DNA from: CAVXYC01 sp046154735
GTDB taxonomy: Bacteria; Chloroflexota; UBA6077; JACCZL01
Direction: 5' to 3'
NCBI GenBank assembly: GCA_046154735.1
Contig: JBJXFJ010000450.1
Span: 1 to 7,695 of the forward strand
DNA length: 7,695 bases
Made by a program: the position numbers and the translations under genes. Below the pieces are notes generated by a model. The model had not been told where the DNA came from. It was given only the letters and a program-made list of their open reading frames with translations, and did not search any database. Of the stretch, positions 1-5,943 are shown piece after piece (positions within the stretch are counted from its first letter, which is position 1; each line of letters starts with the position of its first letter).

Positions 1-1
1 C

Positions 2-1099
2 TCAGGACACCTTGAGCTCTCGGCCTGTGTCTGAAGCTTGCTTGATCGTATCGATGAAGCGGTGCAGGTCCACCGCGGTGTCAAATGTGGGGAGGTGGTT
101 CTGCCCGGTCCGGATCGCATCGGCAAACAGCGCGTACATCTGGCCGACGTTGTAGGGATCGCCGCGGGGGAAGTCGGCTGGGACATAGGCGAAGCGCTCG
201 GGCACGTCCAGGTCACTCAGATCATGGCCGCCATGAGCGCCCTGGAGGCGCAGTGTCTCACCGCGCTGAGATGAAACATTGCCCGTGGCCACCAGGGTTC
301 CTTCTCGCCCGTAGATCTCCATCCTGAACCCACTGCCGGCCCACGGGGCGGCGGCAACATGGACTGAGGCTACCGCGCCATTCACAAGTTTTCCGCTGAC
401 AAGGACGTTGTCTGGCGAGCTGACATCCACCATTTGTTCCGTGTCGGTCTCATACCATTGCGGCGACTGCGTGGTGACCATGCTGGCCACCCGCGCGAAA
501 TTGCCCGCGACGAAACGCAGCGCATCGATTACATGTCCGTTGGCGATGGTGAGGGTGTTTGCCCCCAGGCTGATATCGCGCTGCCAGGTGCGGGTGGATG
601 GGCGTTTGAGCGAACCGTCACGAATGCAGGTGACGTGACAGGACAGGACCTCGCCCACATATCCAGACTCAATCTGCTCTTTCATGAACATCAGCGTGGG
701 ACTGACCCGTGATTGCAGCCCAACGGCGGTCTGCACGCCTCGGGCGCGGGCCAGTGCCGCCAGCTCTTCGGCTTCAGCAGTTGTTCGGCCCAGCGGCCAT
801 TCAGTGTAGACGTGCTTGCCGGCTTCCAGGGCCGCTTTCGTCGGCTCGTAATGACCCGGCACCCGCACCACCACGGCCACCGCGTCGATCTCAGATGAGG
901 TCACCATCGCCCGATAGTCATGAAAGGCGAACTGCGCGCCAAACGTCTCCTTGGCCTCTTCAGCGCTTTCCGGCCGGGTGGTACAGACCGCGGTTAGCTC
1001 AACATCCGGACTGGCCATCAGCGCCGGAAAGTGGGACTGCGCTGCCCAGTTGGAGCGCACGTTAGCTCCAATAAATCCCAGACGAATCTTCTGTGCCAT
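2..1099 (-). CDS. Gfo/Idh/MocA-family oxidoreductase, Gal80-like
   Basis: The protein has 365 residues and is complete, with ATG at 1099 and TGA at 2-4. It has an N-terminal Rossmann NAD(P)-binding domain (about 1-125) with a glycine-rich turn, GFIGAN, at residues 8-13. The rest is the alpha/beta substrate domain of the Gfo/Idh/MocA family, cytosolic sugar- or cyclitol-type dehydrogenases. Where most members carry the EKP signature with a catalytic lysine, this one has E100-W101-P102, so that lysine is missing. From memory, GVQT(A)VGLQSRxSP (121-134) and the GHVIDALRF stretch (188-196) resemble the yeast regulator Gal80, which also lacks the lysine. A catalytic role is therefore uncertain; it may oxidise a sugar-like substrate by another mechanism or only bind nucleotide and ligand. 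GAGGAG lies 8 bases before the ATG and supports the start. No partner gene is adjacent on its strand in this window. I am sure of the superfamily, not of the substrate. Confidence 0.93.
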   Translation of the reverse strand: MAQKIRLGFIGANVRSNWAAQSHFPALMASPDVELTAVCTTRPESAEEAKETFGAQFAFHDYRAMVTSSEIDAVAVVVRVPGHYEPTKAALEAGKHVYTEWPLGRTTAEAEELAALARARGVQTAVGLQSRVSPTLMFMKEQIESGYVGEVLSCHVTCIRDGSLKRPSTRTWQRDISLGANTLTIANGHVIDALRFVAGNFARVASMVTTQSPQWYETDTEQMVDVSSPDNVLVSGKLVNGAVASVHVAAAPWAGSGFRMEIYGREGTLVATGNVSSQRGETLRLQGAHGGHDLSDLDVPERFAYVPADFPRGDPYNVGQMYALFADAIRTGQNHLPTFDTAVDLHRFIDTIKQASDTGRELKVS

Positions 1100-1107
1100 G
1101 GCGCATG

Positions 1108-1113
1108 CTCCTC
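1108..1113 (-). promoter_or_regulatory. Ribosome binding site of the Gal80-like oxidoreductase
   Basis: On the minus strand this reads GAGGAG and ends 8 bases before the ATG at 1099. The spacing is ideal and fixes the start of the oxidoreductase. Confidence 0.7.
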
Positions 1114-1131
1114 AGGCCTGGTAAGGGTTGC

Positions 1132-1180
1132 ATTATGTCAGAGACTGAGCCGGCTGTTTCAGTACGTACGGCCTAAACAG
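1132..1180 (-). promoter_or_regulatory. Possible promoter/operator of the oxidoreductase
   Basis: On the minus strand CATAAT (1132-1137) is a fair -10 box. The hexamer 17 bases upstream (GAAACA, 1155-1160) is a poor -35 box. That -35 position overlaps one arm of an inverted repeat, CTGTTT (1154-1159) and AAACAG (1175-1180), which encloses the 8-base palindrome GTACGTAC (1162-1169). The arrangement would suit a regulator covering the promoter, but short dyads occur by chance and this is only a candidate. Confidence 0.25.
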
Positions 1181-1264
1181 GCCCACTGATCCGGGCCCTG
1201 TCACCTGAGTCAGATGTCGAAGGCTCAATGCGAGCGAACTTGTGAGCGATCATGGTTGTGCCGC

Positions 1265-1303
1265 TTTGAGTCATCGGGTGTAGTCATCGGTTTGAGTTGA
1301 ATA
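1265..1303 (+). repeat. Three imperfect 13-bp direct repeats upstream of the antitoxin gene
   Basis: Three consecutive 13-base units can be read: TTTGAGTCATCGG (1265-1277), GTGTAGTCATCGG (1278-1290) and TTTGAGTTGAATA (1291-1303). Units 1 and 2 share the last nine bases AGTCATCGG. Units 1 and 3 share the first seven bases TTTGAGT. The third unit runs into the -35 box of the vapBC promoter. They may be binding sites for the antitoxin or the toxin-antitoxin complex, or a small slippage duplication. Confidence 0.55.
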
Positions 1304-1329
1304 ATGCGGTAGTTATTCATACAATTCAA
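1297..1329 (+). promoter_or_regulatory. vapBC promoter with overlapping inverted repeats
   Basis: TTGAAT (1297-1302), a 17-base spacer and TACAAT (1320-1325) form a strong sigma70-type promoter. The expected start of transcription, 6-8 bases after the -10 box, falls at or next to the A of the antitoxin ATG (1332). Two inverted repeats lie on it: TTGAAT/ATTCAA (1297-1302 and 1324-1329), whose left arm is the -35 box itself, and GAATAA/TTATTC (1299-1304 and 1313-1318). AbrB/MazE-type antitoxins typically repress their own operon by binding such dyads, so this is the likely autoregulatory operator. Confidence 0.6.
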
Positions 1330-1331
1330 GT

Positions 1332-1553
1332 ATGAAGGCAATCGTTTCGGAAAAAGGGCAGATCACAATCCCGAAGGCGTTGCGTGACAAACTGGGGATT
1401 CGGCCCGGCACCGTGCTCGACTTCGCAGATGAACAGGGGCGGCTGGTGGCTCGAAAGCACTCCGAAGTCGACGTCATTCAGAAATGGCGAGGTCGCGGCA
1501 AACTTCCTGGCGGAATGGATGTTGACGCTTACTTGAACGAGTCTCGCGGGTGA
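1332..1553 (+). CDS. vapB: AbrB/MazE (SpoVT-AbrB) family antitoxin of a VapBC pair
   Basis: The 73-residue protein opens with the swapped-hairpin DNA-binding domain of the SpoVT/AbrB superfamily: MKAIVSEKGQITIPKALRDK at 1-20, then LGIRPGTVLDF (21-31), covering about residues 1-45. The tail (about 46-73), with KWRGRGKLPGGMDVDAYL and ending ESRG, resembles the toxin-binding segment of VapB-type antitoxins that plugs the PIN active site. The role inferred is to neutralise the VapC encoded immediately downstream and, with it, to repress the operon. Its TGA overlaps the GTG of the toxin gene (GTGA, 1550-1553), which suggests translational coupling. No Shine-Dalgarno sequence precedes the ATG and the promoter sits so close that the mRNA is probably leaderless. 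The family call is firm; the gene symbol is by function and context. Confidence 0.9.
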   Translation: MKAIVSEKGQITIPKALRDKLGIRPGTVLDFADEQGRLVARKHSEVDVIQKWRGRGKLPGGMDVDAYLNESRG

Positions 1554-1954
1554 TTACGGCCTTAGACAGCTCCGTCCTTCTTGACGTCATCACAGATTCC
1601 TCAGTGCATGGTGATTCGTCGGAGCAGTGCCTTCGACAGGCTCGAGTAGAAGGTGCGCTCATCGTCTCGGAGTGTGTACTCGCAGAGATTCGTCAAGCGT
1701 TTAGCGGCGAGAACTTTGACGAGTTTCTTATCGACTGGCAGCTCCAGTTTGTGCCTTCATCTCGAGAAAGCGCAATGTTGGCCGGCGAGCACTTTGCGCG
1801 ATATCTCCGACGAGGAGGGCGGGCCAGCCGAGTCTTACCGGACTTCCTGATCGGCTCCCACGCACTTCTGCATGCGGACCGACTGCTTGCGCGTGACCGA
1901 GGCTACTTACGCGACTACTTTATAAATCTCCCCGTCTGGCAGCCGCAGACGTAG
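1550..1954 (+). CDS. vapC: VapC-type PIN-domain ribonuclease toxin
   Basis: The 134-residue protein has the length of a single PIN domain. The acidic residues expected around the Mg2+/Mn2+ site are visible: D6 in ALDSSVLLD (4-12), E46 in VLAEI (43-47), D98 in LPDFLIG (96-102) and D116 in LLARDRGY (112-119). VapC toxins are endoribonucleases that typically cut tRNA or rRNA and stop translation when the antitoxin is lost; the target of this one cannot be read from sequence. The start is GTG at 1550, overlapping the antitoxin stop by 4 bases. An alternative start is not needed because the beta strand carrying D6 begins directly after it. All four acidic positions are intact, so the toxin is predicted active. 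It could stabilise a neighbouring accessory segment or act as a stress module. Confidence 0.9.
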   Translation: MITALDSSVLLDVITDSSVHGDSSEQCLRQARVEGALIVSECVLAEIRQAFSGENFDEFLIDWQLQFVPSSRESAMLAGEHFARYLRRGGRASRVLPDFLIGSHALLHADRLLARDRGYLRDYFINLPVWQPQT

Positions 1955-2030
1955 CCGCTGAGCCAGGACTGCGTCACGTAGTGGAACCAGTTCTCGCTCA
2001 CTGCTGCTTTGGGAGCGCGTCCTCAGCGGC
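1954..2030 (+). repeat. Inverted repeat downstream of vapC (possible 3' structure or terminator)
   Basis: GCCGCTGAG (1954-1962), beginning at the last base of the vapC stop codon, is the exact reverse complement of CTCAGCGGC (2022-2030). The 59 bases between them include further short complements, such as CGCTC and GAGCG near 1995-2017. A transcript from vapBC could fold this into a closed domain. There is no following T-run, so it is not a textbook intrinsic terminator. Confidence 0.4.
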
Positions 2031-2054
2031 GTCCTAAAGCATTCTCGTGCATGG

Positions 2055-2084
2055 ATTGACTATCAATTACGATACGCATATACA
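2055..2084 (+). promoter_or_regulatory. Promoter-like site in an AT-rich island, facing the MFS gene
   Basis: TTGACT (2056-2061), a 17-base spacer and TATACA (2079-2084) fit a sigma70 promoter on the plus strand. The -35 box lies in the dyad ATTGA-CTA-TCAAT (2055-2067), which could be an operator. The surrounding 2050-2100 is markedly AT-rich for this window. No plus-strand gene follows until the CDGSH gene at 3633, so transcription would run antisense to the MFS gene. Confidence 0.3.
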
Positions 2085-2127
2085 CACAATGATTTGAAGT
2101 CACGGTCCTGCGCGTGAGGTTGGCCCA

Positions 2128-3462
2128 CTAACCCGGAAGGGTACCGCGAGCCGGTAGCTTGGGTGCCCTGGCAAAAAACAGCGCCAATGTACCCAGCATG
2201 TGGCAAACCACCAGCGTGATCAAAAATGAGGCGTACGATCCGCTCGCGTCGTGCATGAGCGAGCCCATGGGCGGGCCCACGCCGAGGCCAACGTAGCCGA
2301 TGGGTACTAGCGTCCCGCTAATAGCGCCAAACGATGCACGACCGTAGTAGCGTGCGATGATCAGGTTAAACACCGCTCCCTCGCCGCGCACGGCAAATCC
2401 GTAAAGCGTGGAGAGCACAAGTGCGAGCACGTCATTGCTATTGAACATGACGCCCACGATGATCAGCCCGCCAATTGCCGCCGAGACCATGCCGAGCACG
2501 CGTTCAGAGATGCGCTCGGCAAGGTAGCCCCACAGACCCATGGAGAGTCCGTTGGTGAGGGCATAGCCGCCAATAGCAAATGCGATCATTGCAGCGGACA
2601 CGCCCACGTCCGCGTAATGCTGAAACAGGTGAAACGAAGCTGAGCCGCTAATGAGCACGGCTAGAAACTGTCCCACCACGAGGAACCAGAATGTAGGCGT
2701 GCGCATGGCCTCCTTCACCGTGAAGTCATGCTCAATCCCTGCTCGCCCTCCGGCGGCAGCGCCATCGCTCGCGGCCGTGGCGCCATCCGGCAGCAGCCCA
2801 ACGTCCTCCGGCCGTCTGCGCAATAGCCAGAATCCCGGGATGACCAGCAGGAGCGTCAGCACTCCCAGGCCCACGAAGACCGCGCGCCAGCCAAACCCGC
2901 TCATGACAAGCTGGGCTATTGGAACGAGGAAGGTGTTAGACACGGGGAAGGCCATGCCATAGATCCCCACCGCGCGCCCTCGATAACGGCGGAACCAGTT
3001 GGTAACGGCCGTGCTGGAGACGACACCGCTCAGCGATGCTTGCGAAATTCCGCGGCCGATACTGTAGCTCAGGTAGTACTGCCAGATGGATTGCAGCGCG
3101 GCGAGTCCAAAGAAGCCACCAGCAACAAATACCGAGGCAATGGGCAGGATAGCGCGAGGCCCAAACCGATCTGCGAGCCGGCCGAGCACGGGCGAGAGCG
3201 CCGCGGTCACCAGGACGCCCAGAGTCAGCGCAAAGGAGGCTTCCGTCCTGGTCCAGCCCATCTCCGCGGCCATAGGCACTACCATCACGGCCATGAAGAG
3301 CTGCGACGTAGCTCCAGACAGCGACGCTGAGACAAAGCACACTGCCACAATGACCCAGCCATAATAGAAGGGCACGCGAATGGGCGGTTGAGCGGCCAGT
3401 GGAATGATCCTTGAGCTAAGTCGCCTGCTGAACCAACGGGCCCGCCAAGCGTACGCTGCCAA
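2128..3462 (-). CDS. MFS transporter (oxalate/formate or monocarboxylate carrier-like)
   Basis: The 444-residue inner-membrane protein has about twelve hydrophobic segments in two halves, split by a polar loop at about 215-255 that includes RRRPEDVGLLPDG (215-227). The MFS motif A is clear between TM2 and TM3: GRLADRFGPR at 94-103. The opening PFYYGWVIVAVCF (31-43) and the loop are typical, from memory, of a large group of MFS proteins related to oxalate:formate antiporters and monocarboxylate carriers, so a small organic anion is the likely substrate; specificity cannot be read. The start is unsettled. TTG at 3460-3462 is the first codon after an in-frame stop and no in-frame ATG precedes TM1. 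GTG at 3373-3375 (residue 30) would start just before TM1 but lacks a clear ribosome-binding site. It is divergent from the CDGSH gene and has no same-strand partner. Family certain, start uncertain. Confidence 0.9.
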   Translation of the reverse strand: MAAYAWRARWFSRRLSSRIIPLAAQPPIRVPFYYGWVIVAVCFVSASLSGATSQLFMAVMVVPMAAEMGWTRTEASFALTLGVLVTAALSPVLGRLADRFGPRAILPIASVFVAGGFFGLAALQSIWQYYLSYSIGRGISQASLSGVVSSTAVTNWFRRYRGRAVGIYGMAFPVSNTFLVPIAQLVMSGFGWRAVFVGLGVLTLLLVIPGFWLLRRRPEDVGLLPDGATAASDGAAAGGRAGIEHDFTVKEAMRTPTFWFLVVGQFLAVLISGSASFHLFQHYADVGVSAAMIAFAIGGYALTNGLSMGLWGYLAERISERVLGMVSAAIGGLIIVGVMFNSNDVLALVLSTLYGFAVRGEGAVFNLIIARYYGRASFGAISGTLVPIGYVGLGVGPPMGSLMHDASGSYASFLITLVVCHMLGTLALFFARAPKLPARGTLPG

Positions 3463-3534
3463 TCACACGCTCGTCCAGCAGGGTACGCGCTCGACACAGC
3501 GTTAGTAGCGCGCCGGGAAAAGCGTTGCCAATTT

Positions 3535-3563
3535 TTGCCGACCCTGGGCTAGCGGGCTAGAAT
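3535..3563 (+). promoter_or_regulatory. Promoter of the CDGSH gene
   Basis: TTGCCG (3535-3540), a 17-base spacer and TAGAAT (3558-3563) form a good sigma70-type promoter. Transcription would begin near 3570 and leave a leader of about 63 bases. The spacer and -10 box contain a tandem repeat of GGGCTAG (3546-3552 and 3554-3560), so part of the promoter may have arisen by duplication. Confidence 0.5.
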
Positions 3564-3619
3564 AGCTCCCACTGCCTTACGATCCGGTTCCGCGGCATCG
3601 TGAGTCGGGGAATCTTATC

Positions 3620-3624
3620 GGAGG
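3620..3624 (+). promoter_or_regulatory. Ribosome binding site that decides the CDGSH start
   Basis: GGAGG ends 8 bases before ATG 3633. It selects this ATG over the in-frame GTG at 3600, which has no such site. Confidence 0.75.
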
Positions 3625-3632
3625 CTGACATC

Positions 3633-3839
3633 ATGGCGGATGTGAAAGTGAACGTTCGGCCGAACGGGCCATTGATCATTGAGGGGCCCATCTCACTGCT
3701 GGACGGTGAGGGCAACGAATATAAGCTCGAGGGCGAGCGCATTGTGCTCTGCCGCTGCGGCCAGAGCAGCAAGAAGCCCTTCTGCGATGCCACGCATCGC
3801 TCCTGTGGCTTCGAATCCACGGTCTCCGCGACCGCCTAA
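3633..3839 (+). CDS. Small CDGSH-type [2Fe-2S] protein
   Basis: The 68-residue protein carries one complete CDGSH motif, C40-x-C42-x2-S-x3-P-x-C51-D-x2-H55, the three-cysteine, one-histidine set that binds a labile [2Fe-2S] cluster. A beta-rich stretch precedes it (VKVNVRPNGPLIIEGPISLL, 4-23), as in other bacterial stand-alone members that begin with a strand and a 'G-P-L-x-I-x-G' turn. There is no signal peptide or membrane anchor, unlike the mitochondrial mitoNEET proteins, so it is cytosolic. The family is linked to redox sensing and to cluster or electron transfer, but the partner here is unknown. The start at 3633 is set by GGAGG 8 bases upstream; an extension to GTG 3600 would add 11 residues and is less likely. 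It is a single-gene unit, divergent from the MFS gene, ending in front of a long hairpin. Confidence 0.92.
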   Translation: MADVKVNVRPNGPLIIEGPISLLDGEGNEYKLEGERIVLCRCGQSSKKPFCDATHRSCGFESTVSATA

Positions 3840-3847
3840 GCGCGCCA

Positions 3848-3897
3848 GAATCCAACCCAGTCACCAAGAGAAAGCTCCTGGTGACTGGGTTGGATTC
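3848..3897. terminator. Long near-perfect hairpin between convergent genes, likely bidirectional terminator
   Basis: Bases 3848-3866 are exactly complementary to 3879-3897 (19 bp). After one mismatch (A3867/C3878) three more pairs (3868-3870 with 3875-3877) close an AAAG loop. The hairpin lies 8 bases after the CDGSH stop and 35 bases from the stop of the convergent gene, so it is placed to end both transcripts. Neither side has a T-run, which is unusual for intrinsic termination. It could instead block read-through by structure, protect 3' ends, or be a small mobile palindrome. Confidence 0.6.
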
Positions 3898-3932
3898 AAT
3901 CAGACTGGTCTCCGATCTCTAACGGACCCAGC

Positions 3933-5681
3933 TTAGCGCAGGACCGCTTGCAGATCCCTGACGTTCGCTTCCAGGACTTGGCGGAACTCTTTGAGCCCGA
4001 TCGCCACGCCTTCCAGCTCCTGTTTGAGAATTCGCTCTGGGTCAAGCTCCAGCGGCCGATCTGGCGTCTTGGCCACATGTGCTTTGATCTGGTCAGCCAC
4101 GGGGAGGCCGGCGCGCACGAGGCCGCCGAGGACCGCGATCTCCAGCAGCTCAAATGGCGGGCAGGAGAGGCAGGGATCCCCACCGGGGACAGGAATACCG
4201 TCCTTCCAGAAGAGACGATCTTTGAGCCAGGCCCAGAAATCGTCATCAATCAGGTCCAGCTTGTCAAACACCCATTGCGTGACCCAGCATGGGCCAAGGT
4301 AACGCACAAGCTGCGTATGGAATGGCTTGCCCAGGTCAAAGATACTGTGCTTCGGGCTGTATTCCTGAAAACCCAGGTACGTAAAGTATGACTTGGTCAG
4401 CGCAAACACGAGGCACCAATCATTCACGCCGGGCGGAGCCAGCCACTTGGCCACATTGAGATAGTAGCGGCTGATTTTCTTCCATTCGGTCCCGTTCTCA
4501 GCTTCTAGCGCCTGGATATTCTCATCAAACCAGTGATGCCAGGTGGAATCGGTGACCACTCGCCCCACGTTCGCGGAATGTCCATCGTACACGCCCACCA
4601 TAGCAAAGCGCTTCTTGGGTGACGGCCCCTTGGCAAGGTTATACGGCGGATTGGGAGTCGTGGTGCCGTGAGCAATGACGCGCGGCCGCGGCTGCTTGCC
4701 GTTCACGGTGGGATACTCACTTCCGGTCAGGTCCTGGAATTGATAGGTGGCGCTCAGGTTGATCTGCCCATCCTCAAAGAGCCAGCCCTCATGTGGATGA
4801 TCCGGCATCACGTCGATCGGCCCGAGATCAGGGTGGCACAAGATGGGATGCGGCCGCTCACGTACCTGGAAGATCGAGATCTGCTGCGAGATCCACGGCA
4901 CCCAGTCAATCTTCTGGGCCGTGGCGTCCTCCTGATTGCTGAACGGGATGAGCCCGCCGGCATTGATCTGGGCCGGAGTGGCGGGCTGGTTGGTGTCGTG
5001 GCGGAGCGCCGTATCGGCGTCGTTGATGCCACCGATAGGCGGAACGCCCTGGGCGTTGGTCCAGCGGCGCATGGAGCGGATGCGAGGGATACGGTGGCAC
5101 ATGGAGGCGCCAAGATAGTCATGATCGCCCATGGCTAGCAGCCCGCCGCGGCGCTCGTTCATCCACCGTGTGAGCGCCTTCAGCTCGGCATCTGAGGCCG
5201 GGAGCTGGTTCGCGTTCGTGATGTTGGCATCCGGCCCAGCGTCGTTCCCAGGGTTGAAACCGAAGCACCAGACCTCATGATATTTGTTGAGTATGGGCTG
5301 GTTGGCCTCCTGCTGATCAAAGCGGAAGCCCACATAGCGCGGGTCGCCGGGGCCGGGTTGATTGTTGGTCGCCGGGGCGGCGTTGTTGCGCCGTGCCAGA
5401 TCCACCGAGAAATAGGTGCAGCCGATGTGCGATTCGCGCAGGAGCCGCACCACGCGGCCCACGCCGAATCCGGAGGGAGCTTCGGTCAGCGAAACGCTGC
5501 CGTCCACTACCACCAGGATCTTGACGCGGGAGAACAGCTTGATGCGATCGTACAGATCGCCGATAGGTTTGAGATAAACATCCGAGACGCCCGAGAGCGC
5601 CTCGACTTGATGGACGTCGATCACGATAAGCCCCCCGAAAACTTTGGCATTGCGATGCGACGAGTGAGCCGATGCCACCAC
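3933..5681 (-). CDS. Uncharacterised protein with a probable GATase1/ThuA-like domain
   Basis: I do not recognise a named family for this 582-residue protein. Residues about 54-200 and 355-416 look like a class I glutamine amidotransferase/ThuA-type fold: a first strand KILVVVDGS (54-62), a second ending EVWCFGFNPG (136-145), a helix with LKALTRWMNERRGG (167-180) leading to LLAMGDHDYLGASM (181-194) at the nucleophile-elbow position, then GRVVTDSTWHHWFDENI (373-389) and YYLNVAKWLAPP (406-417), matching the late GH/WA region of ThuA-like proteins. No Cys-His-Glu triad is obvious, so a binding or cofactor-independent role is as likely as amidotransfer. Residues 420-582 are a separate, mainly helical tail with a CLSC pair at 504-507. 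There is no signal peptide or membrane segment. GTG 5681 lacks a ribosome-binding site; GTG 5624 (residue 20) follows a GGGGGG run and may be the true start. It lies 262 bases downstream of the GNAT gene on the same strand. Confidence 0.75.
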   Translation of the reverse strand: MVASAHSSHRNAKVFGGLIVIDVHQVEALSGVSDVYLKPIGDLYDRIKLFSRVKILVVVDGSVSLTEAPSGFGVGRVVRLLRESHIGCTYFSVDLARRNNAAPATNNQPGPGDPRYVGFRFDQQEANQPILNKYHEVWCFGFNPGNDAGPDANITNANQLPASDAELKALTRWMNERRGGLLAMGDHDYLGASMCHRIPRIRSMRRWTNAQGVPPIGGINDADTALRHDTNQPATPAQINAGGLIPFSNQEDATAQKIDWVPWISQQISIFQVRERPHPILCHPDLGPIDVMPDHPHEGWLFEDGQINLSATYQFQDLTGSEYPTVNGKQPRPRVIAHGTTTPNPPYNLAKGPSPKKRFAMVGVYDGHSANVGRVVTDSTWHHWFDENIQALEAENGTEWKKISRYYLNVAKWLAPPGVNDWCLVFALTKSYFTYLGFQEYSPKHSIFDLGKPFHTQLVRYLGPCWVTQWVFDKLDLIDDDFWAWLKDRLFWKDGIPVPGGDPCLSCPPFELLEIAVLGGLVRAGLPVADQIKAHVAKTPDRPLELDPERILKQELEGVAIGLKEFRQVLEANVRDLQAVLR

Positions 5682-5730
5682 CGGTGTTTGCGCACGGCAA
5701 CGGCTCCCTCGCGCACCTTCAGCTCAACTA

Positions 5731-5750
5731 GGTCCAGTCGGGACTGGTCC
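5731..5750. repeat. Short hairpin upstream of the ThuA-like gene
   Basis: The 20 bases form a stem of seven pairs with one T/T mismatch around a CGGG loop. It lies 50 bases upstream of GTG 5681, in the leader or promoter region of the ThuA-like gene. It could be an operator or weak attenuator; nothing else supports a role. A second small dyad, CTGAC (5819-5823) with GTCAG (5831-5835), is found further upstream. No convincing promoter was seen in 5682-5903. Confidence 0.25.
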
Positions 5751-5903
5751 GTTACGAGCAGGTGGCAACGGCGGATACTTTGACTCGGCAAGCCATGGGA
5801 AATCCCGCCAGAGCTAGGCTGACACGTAGCGTCAGTGTTAATGAGTGATGAGGAAGCAGCTCACCCGGTCGTGCCTCGTGCTGCTTGAGCCTCGAAGAGC
5901 ACT

Positions 5904-5936
5904 GGCCACTGACCGGCGGGAGCCCCGCGCGTGGCC
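5904..5936 (-). terminator. GC-rich compound hairpin just after the GNAT stop
   Basis: GGCCAC (5904-5909) pairs with GTGGCC (5931-5936), and inside it GCGGG (5916-5920) pairs with CCCGC (5924-5928) around a 3-base loop. On the minus strand the structure begins 7 bases after the GNAT stop codon, the expected place for a terminator. No T-run follows, so termination would rest on the stem alone. Confidence 0.4.
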
Positions 5937-5943
5937 GAAGCCT

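Noticed and set aside
709..1065. Plus-strand open frame of 118 codons opposite the oxidoreductase
   Set aside because: It is fully antisense to a clearly conserved gene and has no domain features.
1332..1954. MazEF rather than VapBC
   Set aside because: The antitoxin DNA-binding domain would suit either, but the toxin has PIN-domain acidic residues and not the MazF fold.
3600..3632. GTG 3600 as start of the CDGSH gene
   Set aside because: The GGAGG site 8 bases before ATG 3633 is far better, and the 11 extra residues match nothing expected.
4668..5783. Plus-strand open frames of 156 and 168 codons opposite the ThuA-like gene
   Set aside because: They are antisense to a long frame that has recognisable secondary-structure motifs; their translations are shadow-like.
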